The notes under the pieces: model-generated
What the model was told of the DNA's origin: nothing
The model's input: the letters and a program-made list of their open reading frames with translations, nothing else
The model's database searches: none
Position numbers and translations under genes: made by a program
Assembly: GCF_044597725.1 (NCBI RefSeq)
Contig: NZ_CP139003.1
Coordinates: 682,001-746,000, forward strand
Reading direction: 5' to 3'
Length of the DNA stretch: 64,000 nt
Origin: Bermanella sp044597725
GTDB lineage: Bacteria; Pseudomonadota; Gammaproteobacteria; Pseudomonadales; Oceanobacteraceae
Shown here: piece by piece, positions 19,351-28,078 of the stretch
How the letters are laid out: every line of letters begins with the position of its first letter
Numbering within the stretch: the stretch's first letter is position 1

Positions 19351-20718
19351 ATGGCTAAGCGCAAAGTTGCCTATGTGTGCAGTGACTGTGGAGCAGACCA
19401 TAATAAATGGCAAGGGCAGTGTAGCGCTTGTGGTCAGTGGAATACGTTACAGGAATTTACCGTATCAAGCTCTAAATCAGCATCGGTTAGAGAAGGCTAT
19501 GCGGGTAGTGCACAGCCGGGTCTTAATAAGGTCGTTACCCTCGATCAGGTTTCTTTAGATGCTTTACCTCGTTTCTCTTCTGGCATGGGCGAGTTTGATC
19601 GCGTACTTGGCGGTGGCCTAGTGCCCGGTTCTGTAAATTTAATGGGTGGCCATCCTGGTGCTGGTAAATCAACCTTGTTATTGCAAACCATGTGTCATTT
19701 ATCTGAACACATGCCGGTATTGTATATAACGGGCGAAGAATCGTTACAGCAAGTTGGTCTGCGTGCACAGCGATTAAACCTTCCTACGAATAAAATTCAA
19801 ATGCTTGCCGAAACCGATGTTGAGCAAATCATTTCCATTGCTAAAAACCATAACCCTAAGGTAATGGTCATCGATTCTATCCAAGTTATGCACACCCCTG
19901 GAGTAGAGTCGGCCCCGGGCAGTGTTTCCCAAGTGCGTGAAAGCGCTGCGTATTTAACCCGTTTTGCTAAGCAAAGCGGTACCGTATTGTTTTTGGTGGG
20001 GCATGTAACAAAAGATGGTTCGTTAGCAGGCCCTAAAGTGCTGGAGCATATGATCGATTGTTCAATCATGCTGGAGGGCGATAACGATAATCGCTTTAGA
20101 ACATTAAGAGGTATTAAAAACCGATTTGGTGCGGTCAATGAGTTGGGTGTGTTTGCCATGTTAGAACACGGGCTTAAAGAGGTTAAAAATCCCAGTTCCA
20201 TTTTCTTAACACGCAGTGACCAAGCAGTAAGCGGTTCTGTGGTTATGGTGGTATGGGAAGGCACGCGACCGATTTTGGTAGAGATTCAAGCGTTAGTAGA
20301 TGATAGTCACTTTGGTCATCCCAAGCGTGTCGCTGTGGGGTTAGATCAAAATAGGCTCTCAATGTTGTTAGCCGTCATGCATCGACACGGTGGTGTGCAT
20401 ACCGGAGATCAGGATGTGTATATTAATGTGGTTGGCGGTGTTCGAGTTGCGGAAACGTCCGCAGACCTCGCACTTTTAATGGCTGTGCTTTCAAGCTTTC
20501 GCGACCGACCTTTAGCGCAAGACTTAGTGGTGTTTGGCGAAGTTGGGTTAAGTGGTGAAATAAGACCAGTGCCCAGTGGACAAGAGCGCTTAAAAGAGGC
20601 CGCGAAGCATGGCTTTACGCGAGCTCTTGCACCCAAAGCGAATATTCCCAAAGGTGGCATACCGGGCATGCAAGTGACAGCAGTTGAGCATATTGCCCAA
20701 GCCCTAGAGTTTGTTTAG
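19351..20718 (+). CDS. radA: DNA repair protein RadA
   Basis: RecA-like helicase that extends recombination intermediates by branch migration. The N-terminal C4 zinc finger is CSDCGADHNKW...CSACGQW. Walker A is GGHPGAGKSTLLLQ (about 96-109), the RadA-specific motif is KNRFGAVNELGVF (about 252-264), and the C-terminal third is a Lon-like domain (GEVGLSGEIRPVPSGQER). The preferred start is ATG 19351, with AGGA about eight bases upstream; a TTG just before it is also open. Length (455 aa) is normal. It converges with the PilZ gene with a 12-base gap. Confidence 0.97.
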   Translation: MAKRKVAYVCSDCGADHNKWQGQCSACGQWNTLQEFTVSSSKSASVREGYAGSAQPGLNKVVTLDQVSLDALPRFSSGMGEFDRVLGGGLVPGSVNLMGGHPGAGKSTLLLQTMCHLSEHMPVLYITGEESLQQVGLRAQRLNLPTNKIQMLAETDVEQIISIAKNHNPKVMVIDSIQVMHTPGVESAPGSVSQVRESAAYLTRFAKQSGTVLFLVGHVTKDGSLAGPKVLEHMIDCSIMLEGDNDNRFRTLRGIKNRFGAVNELGVFAMLEHGLKEVKNPSSIFLTRSDQAVSGSVVMVVWEGTRPILVEIQALVDDSHFGHPKRVAVGLDQNRLSMLLAVMHRHGGVHTGDQDVYINVVGGVRVAETSADLALLMAVLSSFRDRPLAQDLVVFGEVGLSGEIRPVPSGQERLKEAAKHGFTRALAPKANIPKGGIPGMQVTAVEHIAQALEFV

Positions 20719-20730
20719 CAATACTTTAAA

Positions 20731-21084
20731 CTAATGTATGAGTGCGCTTAACTCTCGTTCTAATAGGTCTTCGCTACCTACATTTAAGGCAATTAATCGC
20801 TTAAGTAAGGTAATACTGTCTAAATCAATATGTTTGCACTGACAGCCCACTTCGGTATCTGAAATATGAACCAACTGACCTTCCATTTTAATCACACTGT
20901 GATCGGCCAAATGGATGTTAATAAAGAGCGGTTTTTTGGGGTTAATAAGCCAATCGTCAGGTTGTTTAAATAAGACACCATTTAAGCTGATATCAATCAG
21001 CTCCACCGGCCAAATTTGATCACCCTGACTTACCCTTGTATCGGCATCGAATTCAATGCGGGTAAACTGCCTATGTTCACTCAT
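20731..21084 (-). CDS. PilZ-domain protein, probable c-di-GMP receptor
   Basis: Small single-domain cytosolic protein of 117 residues. The N-terminus MSEHRQFTRIEFDAD carries the RxxxR-type motif (RQFTR) of PilZ c-di-GMP binders, and the second motif is seen as DISLNGVLF, a variant of D/NxSxxG (D-I-S-L-N-G). Both motifs are intact, so binding is plausible. The start at 21084 matches the family N-terminus; an ATG five codons upstream (21099) has AGGG nearby and cannot be excluded. It is not the pilus protein PilZ, whose binding motif is lacking. No function can be assigned beyond a c-di-GMP effector. Confidence 0.85.
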   Translation of the reverse strand: MSEHRQFTRIEFDADTRVSQGDQIWPVELIDISLNGVLFKQPDDWLINPKKPLFINIHLADHSVIKMEGQLVHISDTEVGCQCKHIDLDSITLLKRLIALNVGSEDLLERELSALIH

Positions 21085-21164
21085 ACCTGTCTCAACCATC
21101 AAACCCTAACTGTTTAAAGTTTAGACTAATTTCCGTGGATTGCGCATTGCTTTACTCTGAGTTC

Positions 21165-21198
21165 CCAATAATGCTCTGCCTTAAGAGAGCATTATTGG
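21165..21198. other. 13-bp perfect hairpin between ettA and the PilZ gene
   Basis: CCAATAATGCTCT (21165-21177) pairs exactly with 21186-21198 around an eight-base loop. It lies 13 bases beyond the ettA stop and upstream of the PilZ gene. No T-tract follows on either strand, so it may be an mRNA 3' end structure rather than a classical terminator. Confidence 0.5.
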
Positions 21199-21210
21199 CT
21201 CGCGTCATAT

Positions 21211-22875
21211 CTAGCTAAGGGCTTTATATTTTATGCGTTTAGGTTGGTCGGCTTCGGCGCCAAAGCGACGTTTGCGATCTTCCATATAGTCTTGGTAATT
21301 GCCTTCCATAAAGTACAGTTGGCTATCACCTTCGTAAGCTAGAATGTGGGTAGCGATACGGTCTAAGAACCAGCGGTCGTGGGAAATAACTACGGCGCAA
21401 CCGGGGAAACTAAGTAGCGCTTCTTCTAGCGCCCGCAAGGTTTCAACATCCAAGTCGTTGGATGGCTCATCCAAGAGCAGCATATTAGCCCCTTGCTTTA
21501 GGATGCAAGCAAGCTGTAAGCGACCACGTTCACCACCAGAGAGTTCACCAACACGCTTTTGCTGATCATTGCCTTTAAAGTTAAAGCGGCCGCAATAAGC
21601 GCGCGAGCCAATTTCATAGCTGCCAATTTGCAATTGATCCATACCGTCACTTACTGCTTCCCAAACGGTTTTATCATCATCTAGCTCATCTCTTAGCTGT
21701 TCAACAAAAGCAGGTTTTACAGTTTCACCTATTTTGATGGAACCACTATCAGGCTGTTCGGTACCGGCGATCATACGGAAAAGCGTTGATTTACCCGCAC
21801 CGTTTGGACCAACCACACCGACAATGGCACCCGGTGGGATTTTAGCGCTAAAGTTATCAATCAACAGCTTGTCGCCAAATCGTTTACTGACACCTTCAAA
21901 ATCAACCACAACGTCCCCTAAACGAGGGCCAGGCGGAATAAAGATCTCGTTGGTTTCGTTGCGTTTCTGAAAGTCTTGACTGTTAAGCTCATCAAAGCGA
22001 GCGAGACGGGCCTTACTTTTAGCTTGACGCGCTTTGGGGTTTGAACGAACCCACTCCAACTCGTGCTTAATGGTGCGCTCAAGAGCTGCTTGCTTCTTAT
22101 CTTCTTGCTCAAGACGGGCTTCTTTTTGCTCAAGCCAGCTGGTGTAATTGCCTTGGAAGGGAATACCATGACCACGGTCAAGCTCAAGGATCCATTCTGC
22201 ACAATTGTCTAGGAAGTAACGATCGTGGGTGATGGCGACCACGGTACCGGGATAGTTTTCTAAGAAACGCTCCAACCAAGCCACCGATTCGGCATCTAAG
22301 TGGTTGGTAGGTTCATCTAACAACAGCATGTCAGGTTTACTTAATAATAAGCGGCAAAGGGCAACACGACGGCGTTCACCACCGGATAGTTGTGCCACGT
22401 CAGCATCCCAAGCGGGTAAACGCAGGGCATCGGCAGCTCTTTCCATAATACTGTTTAGGTTGTGCCCATCATTGGCTTCGATAATGGCTTCCAGTTCACC
22501 TTGACGCTTGGCTAGCTTGTCAAAGTCGGCATCAGGATCGGCGTAGTCAACATATACCTGATCAAGCTCTGCTAGGGCATCTACGATATGGCGTAAACCG
22601 TCCTCTACATTGCCCTTAACATCTTTGCTAAGGTCTAACTCAGGTTCTTGTGGTAAATAACCGATATGAATACCCGGTTGAGGGCGGGCTTCACCATTAA
22701 ATTCGGTATCGACTCCAGCCATAATGCGTAATAGAGTAGACTTACCCGCGCCGTTTAAGCCCAAAACACCAATTTTGGCGCCAGGGAAGAATGAAAGTGA
22801 GATGTCTTTCAAAATTTCGCGTTTAGGAGGAACCACTTTCCCCACACGATTCATGGTATAAACATATTGTGCCAT
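21211..22875 (-). CDS. ettA: Energy-dependent translational throttle protein EttA (ABC-F)
   Basis: Ribosome-associated ABC-F ATPase that binds the E site and gates the first peptide bond according to the ATP/ADP ratio. Two ABC modules are present: Walker A GLNGAGKST and GPNGAGKST, signatures LSGGERRRVAL and LSGGERGRLQLA, Walker B LLLDEPTNHLDAES and LLLDEPSNDLDVET. An arm insertion and the inter-domain linker (SNPKARQAKSKARLARFDEL) lie between. The reading frame is open 63 codons further upstream, but MAQYVYTMNRVGK is the family N-terminus, giving the usual 554 residues. Divergent from the GGDEF/EAL gene. Confidence 0.96.
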   Translation of the reverse strand: MAQYVYTMNRVGKVVPPKREILKDISLSFFPGAKIGVLGLNGAGKSTLLRIMAGVDTEFNGEARPQPGIHIGYLPQEPELDLSKDVKGNVEDGLRHIVDALAELDQVYVDYADPDADFDKLAKRQGELEAIIEANDGHNLNSIMERAADALRLPAWDADVAQLSGGERRRVALCRLLLSKPDMLLLDEPTNHLDAESVAWLERFLENYPGTVVAITHDRYFLDNCAEWILELDRGHGIPFQGNYTSWLEQKEARLEQEDKKQAALERTIKHELEWVRSNPKARQAKSKARLARFDELNSQDFQKRNETNEIFIPPGPRLGDVVVDFEGVSKRFGDKLLIDNFSAKIPPGAIVGVVGPNGAGKSTLFRMIAGTEQPDSGSIKIGETVKPAFVEQLRDELDDDKTVWEAVSDGMDQLQIGSYEIGSRAYCGRFNFKGNDQQKRVGELSGGERGRLQLACILKQGANMLLLDEPSNDLDVETLRALEEALLSFPGCAVVISHDRWFLDRIATHILAYEGDSQLYFMEGNYQDYMEDRKRRFGAEADQPKRIKYKALS

Positions 22876-22960
22876 GAGCTGTATTGCACCTTTAATTAAT
22901 AACAAAAACTGCCGCAAAACTAATAGATTAAGCGGATAAACGCAAACTAGGGATGGCCTT

Positions 22961-25900
22961 GTGATAAAAGCCACACAACTGCTGAATAACGTGACAGACC
23001 GAGCGGCTATATTACCCATAGTAACGGTATTATTTATCTTCCTGCTGGCCGTACAGGGAATCACTCTATTTTTTCAGATTAAAGCGGAAAAGCAAGCTTA
23101 CCATCGACTTGTAGATTATGTGGCTACCAGTCATGCCAATCAAAATAGTATAAACCTTAATGCACAGAAAAACTTGCTGCTGAGTTTGGTTGCACTGCAC
23201 CAAAAAGAGCTTACTCAGCTTGCTAGCGACGCTGACACACTGACAATGCTTGATCTATCCATTAATGAATCATTTGCAAATTACCGTGGTATGTATGTGC
23301 TGGATAGTAAAAAGCAATTGGTGCGTAATACGATCCCGCAATTATTCAAAGGTGAACAACAGGCCATCGAAAGTATTGTCAACGACGCAAATTGGTTGCC
23401 TCACATGGGGATGTACCTGGGTGGTGAATATTTTGAAAATTCAGGTGTGATTTATTTTGTTATCGGGTTCAGTCCCGATTTACTAAGTAAAGCATCACAT
23501 TATCTAGTAATTAGCCGCACAGTCCAAGACTATGCGCAGGACCTTTTATCCCAAAGCTATGATGGTTTTGACCTATGGTTGACCCGAGGACAGCGGGTAG
23601 TAATTGGTAATGGTCAGTTTATAAAAGAGAATAAAACCATACAAAGTATGTTGGGTGACCGACAATTGCTGTTTAGCCGGCCTATGCAAGGTGCCCCTTG
23701 GACGGTGCATGCGGTAGAAGACCCTGAGTTTTGGCAAAAGAAACAGCTCTCAATGGCATTGCCTCATGCTATTTTTATACTCGTTTATTGGTTTTTAGTG
23801 GTGAGCAGCATTCAGTTACTGCAGTATCTAAAACGTAAAAGTGATAATCAGCTTGAACAATTTAGTGATCAAATTAATCAGGCAGAGCAGGCTCTGTCCT
23901 GCATCGAAGAAATCATCATTACCACAGACTGCCAAGGGAAAATAAATTACACAAATCCCTCCGCACAGCTATGGTTAGGTTCAAAGCGCATGGGTAATGT
24001 GATTGGCAAGCCCATTAGGCAAGTATTTCCCTATTTAGGTTTACCCTGGAATGAACCGCAAAGCGAAATTTTATATGAGAATTCCGCATTACATTACGGT
24101 GATGTACTTGTCGATATTGATAGCCAGCTTATTACATTTAATATCAGCTGTTACTTTACCAATACTAATCAACAAGGGAAAAGTGCCATCTGGGTGTTAC
24201 GAGATGTTACCCGTCAAGCACAAGACCGAGAGTTACTTAATCAAAGTCGTAGCCGCTATCAAGCTCTTTATGATGGCTGCGGGGTGGGCATGTGGCATGT
24301 GGATGTCTCATTAGTAAGAAGTTGGTTGGGGAAAGTGACCGTGCCATCTTTACGTGAGTATTTGCAGAAAAACCCAGATGCTTTTTCAGAGCTAAGAGCA
24401 AGTTTCAGTTTAATTGATATTAATGAGTCTGCCTTAGCCATGTATGGTGGGCAGGATAAAGCTAAACTCATTACCATGATTAAAGAAATATTTGATCAGC
24501 AAAATCATGATCTAATTGTGCAAATGGCACAAAATATATTTGATGGTGAACAGAGTTTCTCTCATGAAGTAAAATTTAAAAACTCAAAAGGTGAGTTAAC
24601 GCACTATTTGGTAAAAGTAACGTTGGATCAAGTAGGTCAAGATGAGGCCCTACTTAGCTTTATTGATATAAATGATCGAATTCAAGCTGAGCAAGCCCTG
24701 CGTGAAAGTGAGCAGTTTTGGTCTAACGTTATTCATACTTTACCCGATACAGTTTATGTTAATGACTTATTCCAAAAGCAAACACGTTATAGCTCCAGAC
24801 ATATTGGCGAACTGGTTGGTTTTACGCAAGACGAAGTGCAGGACATAACGCACTGGCGTCAACTTATACATCCAGAAGATGTGGATAAAAGTGAGCAAGC
24901 TATTACACGACTAAAGTCAATGAAGTCGGGTGAAGTGAATGAAACAACCATTCGTTTAAAGCATAAAAATGGAAGTTGGCGCATAATTCGATTCCGCGAT
25001 TGTATATTCACACAAAGCTATAATGGTGAGCCTCGATATTATGTGGGCATTGCCCGCGATATAACCGAAGAAGAAGACGCTAAGATCCAACTTTCATACA
25101 GCGAGCGTCGCTACCGATTACTCGCAAATGGTATATCGGATATTGTTTTCACATTAAACAAACAATTAGATTTAACCTACATTAGTGCATCAATTAATAA
25201 AATGTTGGGCCATGACTCGGATCAAGCTATGCGTGAGGGTTTAAATCTATTTTTAATCACAGACAGCTTTAATAGATTATATCAAGCCCTTAAACGCGAC
25301 TTACAACTCGCGTTATCTATATCAAGTTTTAAAGATCAAGTGCGAACGATGGATTTAGACGCACAAACCATAAATGGTGTGCCGGTTATTCTAGAAATGC
25401 AAAGCAGTATATTGCGTAATGAAGCAGGGCAAATCGAAGGCATCCTTGCAACTTGTCGTGATGTGACTCAGCGTCGCTTTATAGAACAAGAAGCGCGTAC
25501 CGCCAGTGAAGTTTTTGAAAACTCATCGGAAGCCATTATCGTTACCACTTCAGCAGGTGCCATTAGCCGGGTTAATAAAGCGTTTACACACTTGACCGGA
25601 TTTGATGGTAAGCAGGTTATTGGTATTAGCCCTAAAAAGTTTATGGCCAATAATATGAGTGGTAAAAAGATACAGCAAATAAGTGATGCGTTATTAATAG
25701 ATGGTTACTGGCAAGGAGAAATAAATTACGTTACTAAAAAAGGTGAATCGAGGCCTAGCTGGACGGGTATTACTGCACTAAAAGATGAAATGGGGCAGAT
25801 GCAATCCCATATCATTATTTCTAGTGATATAACCCATCGAAAGCAATCAGAGGCGCGCATTGAACACCTCGCATATTTTGATCCGTTAACGGGTTTACCT

Positions 25901-27181
25901 AACCGTGCACAAATGCATGAAGCACTTGATAAGCTGATGCAGGCGGAGGAGCAGCGCTTAGCACTATTGTTTATCGATTTAGATCGCTTCAAACCTATCA
26001 ACGATACTATGGGTCACCCTGTGGGGGATCAAGTATTAAAAGAGGTAGCTATTCGCTTAGCATCAGCAGTACGAGATACCGATTTAGTTTCACGCATTGG
26101 TGGTGATGAATTTACAGTTATCATGTCAGCCTTGCCCGAAGAGCAGTATGGCTTAAATGTTATTATTGATGTAAGTGAGCGAATTCTACAAAAAATGACA
26201 CAGCCGTTTTTTATTGAAGATCGACAATTATATTTAAGCGCCAGTTTAGGTGTTGCTTTGTATCCAGAAAATGCATTGAGTGGTACCGATCTATTACGTA
26301 ATGCAGATACCGCCATGTATCACGCCAAAGCAAAAGGCAAAAATAACTTTCAGTTCTATGCTGAGGAAATGAATGAAAAAGCCTTGGAGCGATTAGAGCT
26401 AGAAAACAACTTGCACCTCGCGCTACAACGAGATGAATTTGAACTTACATTTCAACCGCAATGGGATATAAAACACAACAAAATATGTGGTGTAGAAACC
26501 TTGCTGCGCTGGCATCGACCAGGTTATGGAATGGTGGGGCCAGATAAATTTATTCCTATTATTGAAGAAACAGGCTTAATTGTTCCTATTGGTGAGTGGG
26601 TCTTAAAAGCCGCATGTGAACAAATAATGGACTGGCAAGAAGCGGGGTACGTTATTCCTAAACTGTCTGTGAATCTAAGTGCTCGGCAGTTCAAAGATGC
26701 GCAAATGCTTGATCGAATTTGTCGTATTGTGGATGAAACCGGCGTTGACCCCGAGCTTATTGAGCTTGAGCTTACCGAGAGTATCCTAATGGATGACATA
26801 GAGCGAACACTTGCGGTATTAAATGAAACGAGAAAAATGGGCTTTGGCTTATCCATTGATGATTTTGGTACAGGCTATAGCTCATTAAGTTATCTTAAAC
26901 AGTTTCCGGTTAACCAGCTTAAGATTGATAAAAGCTTTATTCAAAACTTGCCCTATAACCAAGAAGACGGCCAAATTACACGCACCATTGTTGCTATGGC
27001 TAACAATCTTGGTTTAGGTGTAATCGCGGAAGGTGTTGAAAATGAAAGTCAGCGCCAGTTTTTGAAAACCATTGGCTGTTATCAAGTACAGGGCTATATG
27101 TATAGTCACCCAATACCAGCGGATATTTTCGCCCAAGACTTTTTAGAAACCGAATCTTACCTTGAGCAGGAACCACAGTAG
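22961..27181 (+). CDS. Membrane sensor with PAS repeats and GGDEF and EAL domains
   Basis: Predicted c-di-GMP synthesis/degradation enzyme with an extracytoplasmic sensor. A membrane helix (about residues 22-46) is followed by a periplasmic domain (about 50-260), a second helix (about 265-288), then several PAS/PAC modules (about 300-860). GGDEF follows at about 965-1130 with an intact GGDEF loop near 1047-1051, then EAL (about 1150-1395). The EAL signature reads ETL (GVETLLRWH), keeping the metal-binding Glu; DDFGTGYSSL and NLSARQF are intact, so phosphodiesterase activity is plausible. GTG start with AGGG upstream. The stop codon lies inside the first repeat unit downstream. The signal sensed is unknown. 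Confidence 0.92.
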   Translation: MIKATQLLNNVTDRAAILPIVTVLFIFLLAVQGITLFFQIKAEKQAYHRLVDYVATSHANQNSINLNAQKNLLLSLVALHQKELTQLASDADTLTMLDLSINESFANYRGMYVLDSKKQLVRNTIPQLFKGEQQAIESIVNDANWLPHMGMYLGGEYFENSGVIYFVIGFSPDLLSKASHYLVISRTVQDYAQDLLSQSYDGFDLWLTRGQRVVIGNGQFIKENKTIQSMLGDRQLLFSRPMQGAPWTVHAVEDPEFWQKKQLSMALPHAIFILVYWFLVVSSIQLLQYLKRKSDNQLEQFSDQINQAEQALSCIEEIIITTDCQGKINYTNPSAQLWLGSKRMGNVIGKPIRQVFPYLGLPWNEPQSEILYENSALHYGDVLVDIDSQLITFNISCYFTNTNQQGKSAIWVLRDVTRQAQDRELLNQSRSRYQALYDGCGVGMWHVDVSLVRSWLGKVTVPSLREYLQKNPDAFSELRASFSLIDINESALAMYGGQDKAKLITMIKEIFDQQNHDLIVQMAQNIFDGEQSFSHEVKFKNSKGELTHYLVKVTLDQVGQDEALLSFIDINDRIQAEQALRESEQFWSNVIHTLPDTVYVNDLFQKQTRYSSRHIGELVGFTQDEVQDITHWRQLIHPEDVDKSEQAITRLKSMKSGEVNETTIRLKHKNGSWRIIRFRDCIFTQSYNGEPRYYVGIARDITEEEDAKIQLSYSERRYRLLANGISDIVFTLNKQLDLTYISASINKMLGHDSDQAMREGLNLFLITDSFNRLYQALKRDLQLALSISSFKDQVRTMDLDAQTINGVPVILEMQSSILRNEAGQIEGILATCRDVTQRRFIEQEARTASEVFENSSEAIIVTTSAGAISRVNKAFTHLTGFDGKQVIGISPKKFMANNMSGKKIQQISDALLIDGYWQGEINYVTKKGESRPSWTGITALKDEMGQMQSHIIISSDITHRKQSEARIEHLAYFDPLTGLPNRAQMHEALDKLMQAEEQRLALLFIDLDRFKPINDTMGHPVGDQVLKEVAIRLASAVRDTDLVSRIGGDEFTVIMSALPEEQYGLNVIIDVSERILQKMTQPFFIEDRQLYLSASLGVALYPENALSGTDLLRNADTAMYHAKAKGKNNFQFYAEEMNEKALERLELENNLHLALQRDEFELTFQPQWDIKHNKICGVETLLRWHRPGYGMVGPDKFIPIIEETGLIVPIGEWVLKAACEQIMDWQEAGYVIPKLSVNLSARQFKDAQMLDRICRIVDETGVDPELIELELTESILMDDIERTLAVLNETRKMGFGLSIDDFGTGYSSLSYLKQFPVNQLKIDKSFIQNLPYNQEDGQITRTIVAMANNLGLGVIAEGVENESQRQFLKTIGCYQVQGYMYSHPIPADIFAQDFLETESYLEQEPQ

Positions 27182-27414
27182 TGCGGTCGGAGCCGTAGGC
27201 GACCCCCGCAATTGGGGTTTTCGCTACAGCTTACGTTTTCCGAAAATTTCTACGGTTTTTAAATCCTGCCGGATTCCCAAAAGCGAATCCTAGTCTCGCA
27301 AACGCCGCAAGTATGTCCCTATAGGCTTACACTCGCCATCCATGGCGAGTGAATTGCTCGCTTTAGTATTCATTTTCGGAAATCTCGAAGTTTGCTATTA
27401 AGCAAACGTTTTTC
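27178..27414 (+). repeat. Structured repeat element, unit 1 (forward)
   Basis: First of three related units in a gene-free stretch. Its left end (27178-27211, starting GTAGTGCGGTCGGAGCCGTA) matches the left end of unit 3 at 33 of 34 bases. The next ~40 bases match the inverted right end of unit 3 (AATTGGGG/AAATGGGG, then GTTTTCGCTACAGCTTA). In the middle is a perfect palindrome with 9-bp arms around CC (27331-27350, ACTCGCCAT). The stop codon of the upstream GGDEF/EAL gene (27179-27181) lies within its first four bases. Confidence 0.8.
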
Positions 27415-27630
27415 GTAGTGCGGTCGGAGTCTAAGCGCCCCCCTCCGCAATTAGGTTTTGGCTTTCCGCTATGCTTTACAAAAACAGCTTACAGTCTCGC
27501 GGACGCTTCAAGTACGTTCCCTGTAAGCTAGCACTCGCCGTCCGTGGCTCATGACGCCGCTCGCTTTATGAATATTTCTCGAAAATCGTAAACTTTTGTT
27601 TACCAAAGATTTATCATATTGATTTCATAA
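27415..27630 (+). repeat. Structured repeat element, unit 2 (forward, degenerate)
   Basis: Starts GTAGTGCGGTCGGAGTCTAAG and follows the same order as unit 1: AGTCTCGCGGACGC at about 27493, ACTCGCCGTCCGTGGC at 27533, GCTCGCTTTA at about 27558. The central palindrome has lost pairing at three arm positions, so this copy looks decayed. No open reading frame. Confidence 0.75.
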
Positions 27631-27865
27631 GTAGTGCGGCCGGAGCCGTAGGCGACCCCCGCAATAAAACGTTTGGATAATCAAAAACTATAACGATTTG
27701 CGGAAGCTGTTCGTAAAGCGAGCGGCGTTGCGTGCCATGGATGGCACGCGCGAGCCCACATGGAAGTGTTCACGGCGTCCGTGAGACTACGGACAACTTT
27801 CGGAAAGCATAAGCTGTAGCGAAAACCCCATTTGCGGGGGGCGCCTACAGCTCCGGCCGCACTAC
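27631..27865 (-). repeat. MITE-like repeat element, unit 3 (inverted, with 34-bp terminal inverted repeats)
   Basis: Bounded by inverted repeats 27631-27664 and 27832-27865 that match at 32 of 34 bases (outer end GTAGTGCGGCCGGAGC). Read on the minus strand, the interior follows units 1 and 2: AGTCTCACGGACGCC, central palindrome GCGTGCCAT-CC-ATGGCACGC (27730-27749), then CGCCGCTCGCTTTA. It carries no transposase, so it resembles a non-autonomous miniature element or a large REP/BIME-type repeat. The arms of its palindrome differ from those of unit 1 by paired changes. Confidence 0.8.
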
Positions 27866-27887
27866 TGAACGCGGAGCAGATTTAGAA

Positions 27888-27935
27888 AACCCCCATTACG
27901 GTTGTCGCTTAGGCTCCGGCAAGCGCTACATGAGC
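27888..27935 (-). repeat. Diverged end fragment of the same repeat family
   Basis: Read on the minus strand this segment gives GTAGCGCTTGCCGGAGCCTA followed by AGCGACAACCGTAATGGGGG, a weak copy of the unit left end (GTAGTGCGGTCGGAGCCGTA, then GGCGACCCCCGCAATTGGGG). It suggests a fourth, mostly eroded copy next to glyA. The rest of 27936-28078 shows no gene; it contains a TACAAT at 27989-27994 that could be a glyA -10 box but has no clear -35 partner. Confidence 0.55.
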
Positions 27936-28078
27936 GAAACTCCAATGGGCTTGATGCGGATTCAAGTGCCTAATTAGCCTAACTTGGGTACAATGCGCGC
28001 ACTTTTCTTGGTTCCCTTAATTTCCCGCATATACTGGGGTTAAGAGACCACCATAATCAATCATTGCAGGGGATACCC

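Noticed and set aside
27178..27935. Possible CRISPR array
   Set aside because: The repeats are about 215-240 bp apart, not uniform, one copy is inverted, and no cas genes are present.
27936..28078. Glycine riboswitch upstream of glyA
   Set aside because: The short leader after the repeats shows no tandem aptamer-like structure or terminator; only a possible -10 box is visible.
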